The notes beneath the pieces were generated by a model that was not told the origin of the DNA, searched no databases, and was given only the letters and a program-made list of their open reading frames with translations. The position numbers and the translations under genes were made by a program. A stretch of 64,000 nt of DNA, taken from the NCBI GenBank assembly GCA_038501195.1, contig JBBPUQ010000004.1:1178001-1242000 (forward strand). Reading direction: 5' to 3'. This document shows, piece after piece, positions 60,780 to 64,000 of this stretch. The DNA comes from Nemania diffusa. Lineage: Eukaryota; Ascomycota; Sordariomycetes; Xylariales; Xylariaceae. The stretch's first letter is position 1. Each line of letters begins with the position of its first letter.

Positions 60780-63053
60780 ATGTTGGTAGTGAGTCACCCA
60801 CCAACAACCCGCGCAAAGCCGTGCGCCGAAACTTGTACTGACCTCCTCTTTCTATGGCTTTACAGACAAAAAGCGCTACAGAGCTCTGTACTCTGCTTGT
60901 CAACGAGCTATACGGCCAACTTCCCTCGGTACGCCTCTCCTCATCTATCCTTGCTTGTGACACTACGCCCAACTTTTGCGCTTACCATTTGGAAACCTAC
61001 AGCGTATAGTGGCCGCCCTTTTAGCAAGAGGCAGATCGAACGTGAGGGATCTTGTGCAGTATACCTCGCTAAATCCTTCCCAAGTTCGCCATGGTCTTGC
61101 CCTCGTTATACAGCATAACCTTGTGTTCTATCAGACCGACCACGAGACCGCCGTCACCACCTACGAAGCAAACCCCCAAGCCGCTTACCATCTCGTCCGG
61201 GTCGGTAAAATCCTCGATATAATCGATAGGAAATATGGAACAATTGCGAAGAATTTAGTCAACGACCTTCTAATGTTAGGTCGTGTTGAGATTGCTCAAC
61301 TCGTTCGATATCATCGATTAAAGCATGGCCGCAAGAAGGCAGCGACTAATGGGGAGCACAATCACACTCACGACCTCGAAAATGGCGACCTTGATGATCC
61401 TGACGAGCCTGACGACCCATTTGATGACGACTCGCACTATGTCAATGGCAACGGTATAGGACACGGCGTAGGGGATGATACAAAGCCCATAGAGGTTGAC
61501 GAAATCTACGATACTATGGCGCAACTCATTGCCGCCGGTGTCGTCGAGTCGGTTTCTACCACAATGCTTCAATCCCCCCAGGATCTCAAGGCTAGCGTAG
61601 AGCAGGAATGCACGAAAGAATTCCCCAATGGTGTCCGAGGTGCCAAAGTCACGAGCGAGTTTGATATGATGGTGAAATCGCAACTCAAGGCAATTGGGGC
61701 AGAGCGTGCAAGTACGAAGAGAAAGTTACAGGACAGCGCCTTGTATGAACCAAGCAATATTAAACGCCGAAAGCTAGCCAACGGGGGAATGTCCAACGGA
61801 TTCGCAGGAGACAGCGGAGGCTCCATCTTGCGAGATGAGGTGGGTATCGCAACCTACGTTTAGCTATTACTACTTTGCTAACATCTTTTCCGTAGCCCAA
61901 CACAGTCGTTCGACTAAACTTTGACAAATGCCTGGTGGAGCTCCGAAACCAGAAACTAACTGAGCATGCGGAAGATTTTGTCGGCGAAACTACCGCACAA
62001 GTCTTCGCAGCCTTGTTGGCCTCTTTGTGTCGAAAAGTCTACAGATGTCAGCATGACCAGTACACCATCATGACTGAAGAGGAGGAAGAAACTTATTTTG
62101 CTGGTATCCGTGTTACTACTGAGGAGATTTTTGACCATTTATGTCCCACCGCCGATCTGTCAACCGGCATTGGAACTGCATCGGAAGACGACATTGACGT
62201 ACGATTCGCCGAGAAGATTCGAAAGTATCCGCCTCAAATCCAGGGCTCGCGTCTTCAAGGGGCTCTCGATGAAGGGGACGAGATTCTAGGCTCCGATGAT
62301 GAAGATTATGACCGGACTGGGGATCTTCCAAAAAGAGCGCACGTTAATGGGCACCGCCAGGGCTCAATCACTCAGAATGGCACCAAATCTGGGGGAGAGT
62401 ATTCTGGAGAGGGCCAGCCATCTCGTACAGAGCAAATCCGCCAAATGCGCCAGCACTTGCTTATACTTGCCGAAGCCAAGCAGCACTTCGTCCGCCATTG
62501 TGGGCAGAACGAATGGACAGTCGACTTTGGTCCACTCATTCAGCAATTACGATACGTAGAGTTGGATACGATGATTGAAGATAATTTTGGACGCCACGGC
62601 CTAAGGCTTACTCGCATTCTCAGGGAGAAAGGCAAGCTTGATGACAAGACCCTCCCAGCAATGGCACTCATGAGAAAGCCCGATGTGCATGTCAAAATGG
62701 CCGAGATGGAAATGGCAGGCTTTCTAGAGGTGCAAGAGGTGCCTCGTGACAACAACAGAGCCGCCAACCGAACCATATTTTTCTGGTTCTTCGATGAGGC
62801 TAGAACACTGAAGCGAGTTCTAGATAATGCATATAAGTCTATGGTGCGATGCATGGAGCGATTGGAGGTTGAACGGTATAAGAAGAGGACCGTATTTTCG
62901 GTCTCTGATCGAAAGGACGTTCGTGGACAGGAGGAAGAAAAGCTGAGAGGTGATGTTTACAACGAATACCTGGAATATCTTGATATCGAGAAGAAGCTTC
63001 TTAGTCAGGTTTCAAGACTCGACGATCTTGTCTCTATCTTGCAGGACTTCTGA
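60780..63053 (+). CDS. rpc82: RNA polymerase III subunit Rpc82 (C82/RPC3)
   Basis: Four exons: 60780-60788, 60866-60928, 61003-61839, 61896-63053; 688 aa. Rpc82 forms the C82/34/31 initiation subcomplex of Pol III, which transcribes tRNA and 5S genes in the nucleus. The N-terminus M-L-V-T-K-S-A-T-E-L-C is rebuilt only by splicing a 9-nt first coding exon. Tandem winged-helix domains follow (R-I-V-A-A-L-L-A-R-G-R-S near residue 25; V-R-H-G-L-A-L-V-I-Q near 53). An acidic Asp/Glu/Pro insert lies near 150-185, a basic K-R-R-K near 285, and the C-terminal winged helices and coiled coil end S-R-L-D-D-L-V-S-I-L. The F-F-W-F motif near 590 is conserved in the family. Confidence 0.95.
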
Positions 63054-64000
63054 GTTTGGCATGAAGCTGGAGCGATATCGAAGTTGAAACATTATTTGCA
63101 TTGCATTGCATGGCGGCGTTAGGCAAGACGGGACTAAATGCCACCTGATCTACTGTGTATAATAAGGCTAGCTCTTGCTTTTCTGCTATGTAGCTTATTG
63201 CCATGATTGGTTTTAATCGAGGGCGTTCTCCGCCGACGTGAGAACAAGCAGCTTATGTTATTCACCAGAGACTCGTCGTGATGATCAGCTTTCTCAGCAC
63301 GCATGTTAGAATACTGACGAACACACTATGCAATACATAAACATGCATTTTCTAGCTTTCTAGGATTTGTCAATTGAGGGTGGTATCGACGTTGGAGATT
63401 GATGGAGTAAGGCCTTCCGTGGAGGTTAGCGGTGGAGAATAGGTACCTGTGTGGCGTTGGAGTAACGCGAAAGCCGGAAAGTTATTATCGCCGCTTTTGC
63501 TTAGGATTGCTCACCCGATTCTACATATGCCAGGTGACTAAGGATTCATTTATGTATAATTCACGCAATAGGATATCCATTCTCCAAACGGTTCACGCTA
63601 GATTTCAACTTATTATAAACCGTTAACCTAACAGATATACCTAGGTAGACAAATCTTATAGTATGATATTCACAATTTGTATTGGTATATCTAGTTAGGT
63701 CTCATACTCGGTAGTCAAGAACGGGATAATCTACTTGTCGTAAGGGAAATGCCTCTCACTTACCGCTCAAGAATATAGCTCAGTATCCTATAGCGATGCT
63801 TATAGGAAGAGATGTCTAGCCGCGCGTTGGAATCACTTGATGCTTCATCAAAACATATATATATTTAAACTAACGATCTTGGTTTTTATAACAAGGGCTT
63901 GGGAGAATACTTTATTTACAAGAATATTCTATCGAATCCAGGGTCTCTAATACCTCTCTCTCTTATTCATAGCCCGGGCAGGCTTTTACAGCTTATTTAT
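63054..64000. other. 3' flank of rpc82, no gene seen
   Basis: No coding region can be supported in the last 950 bp. The sequence is A+T-rich towards the end, with one TACCTAGGTA palindrome near 63639. Confidence 0.5.

Overview
This is nuclear DNA of a filamentous ascomycete (Pezizomycotina, probably Sordariomycetes). Nearly all genes carry short GT...AG introns of about 45-160 bp with CTAAC/CTGAC-like branch points, genes lie on both strands without operons, and the proteins (Rat1, Uso1, Ira-type RasGAP, Abp2, Mak10, Qcr2, Atp15, Rpc82) are typical of ascomycetes. Exon models were built by hand from reading frame, splice signals and family conservation. In all but one multi-exon model the exon sum is an exact multiple of three.

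Layout. 0.3-1.7 kb: a fructosamine-kinase-family gene whose catalytic residues are replaced. 1.7-5.4 kb: gene-poor. 5.4-8.1 kb: MscS-type mechanosensitive channel with an EF hand. 9.3-11.3 kb (-): PRMT3-type arginine methyltransferase. 11.8-14.9 kb (-): Uso1/p115 tether. 16.0-19.0 kb (+): Rat1 exoribonuclease, divergent from uso1. 21.2-29.8 kb (+): 15-exon neurofibromin/Ira RasGAP of about 2,566 aa. 29.8-40 kb: an accessory stretch with an 0.9 kb inverted-repeat element, a zinc-finger-like protein of an expanded fungal family, a gene remnant, a multi-pass membrane protein and a small unknown membrane protein. 40.0-42.5 kb (-): sugar-porter MFS transporter. 42.5-47.2 kb: gene-free. 47.3-49.3 kb (-): Abp2-type ARS-binding protein. 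51.1-52.3 kb (+): peroxisomal-type nucleotide carrier. 52.8-55.4 kb (-): NatC subunit Mak10/Naa35 with a one-base frameshift. 56.4-56.8 and 57.3-58.9 kb (-): two OXPHOS genes, atp15 and qcr2. 60.8-63.1 kb (+): RNA polymerase III subunit Rpc82.

Most genes are housekeeping and independently regulated, so no pathway cluster is evident. The exceptions are the adjacent OXPHOS pair, which share upstream CCAAT motifs, and the 30-39 kb island, which looks fast-evolving and transposon-associated. I did not find a convincing new multi-gene system. The most unusual items are the predicted pseudokinase, the Mak10 frameshift, the inverted-repeat element with its 9-bp array, an upstream ORF whose stop overlaps the RasGAP start codon, and a 15-nt cassette-like micro-exon in the transporter. 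Large gene-free gaps are strewn with TACCTA/TAGGTA words, often joined into TACCTAGGTA palindromes.
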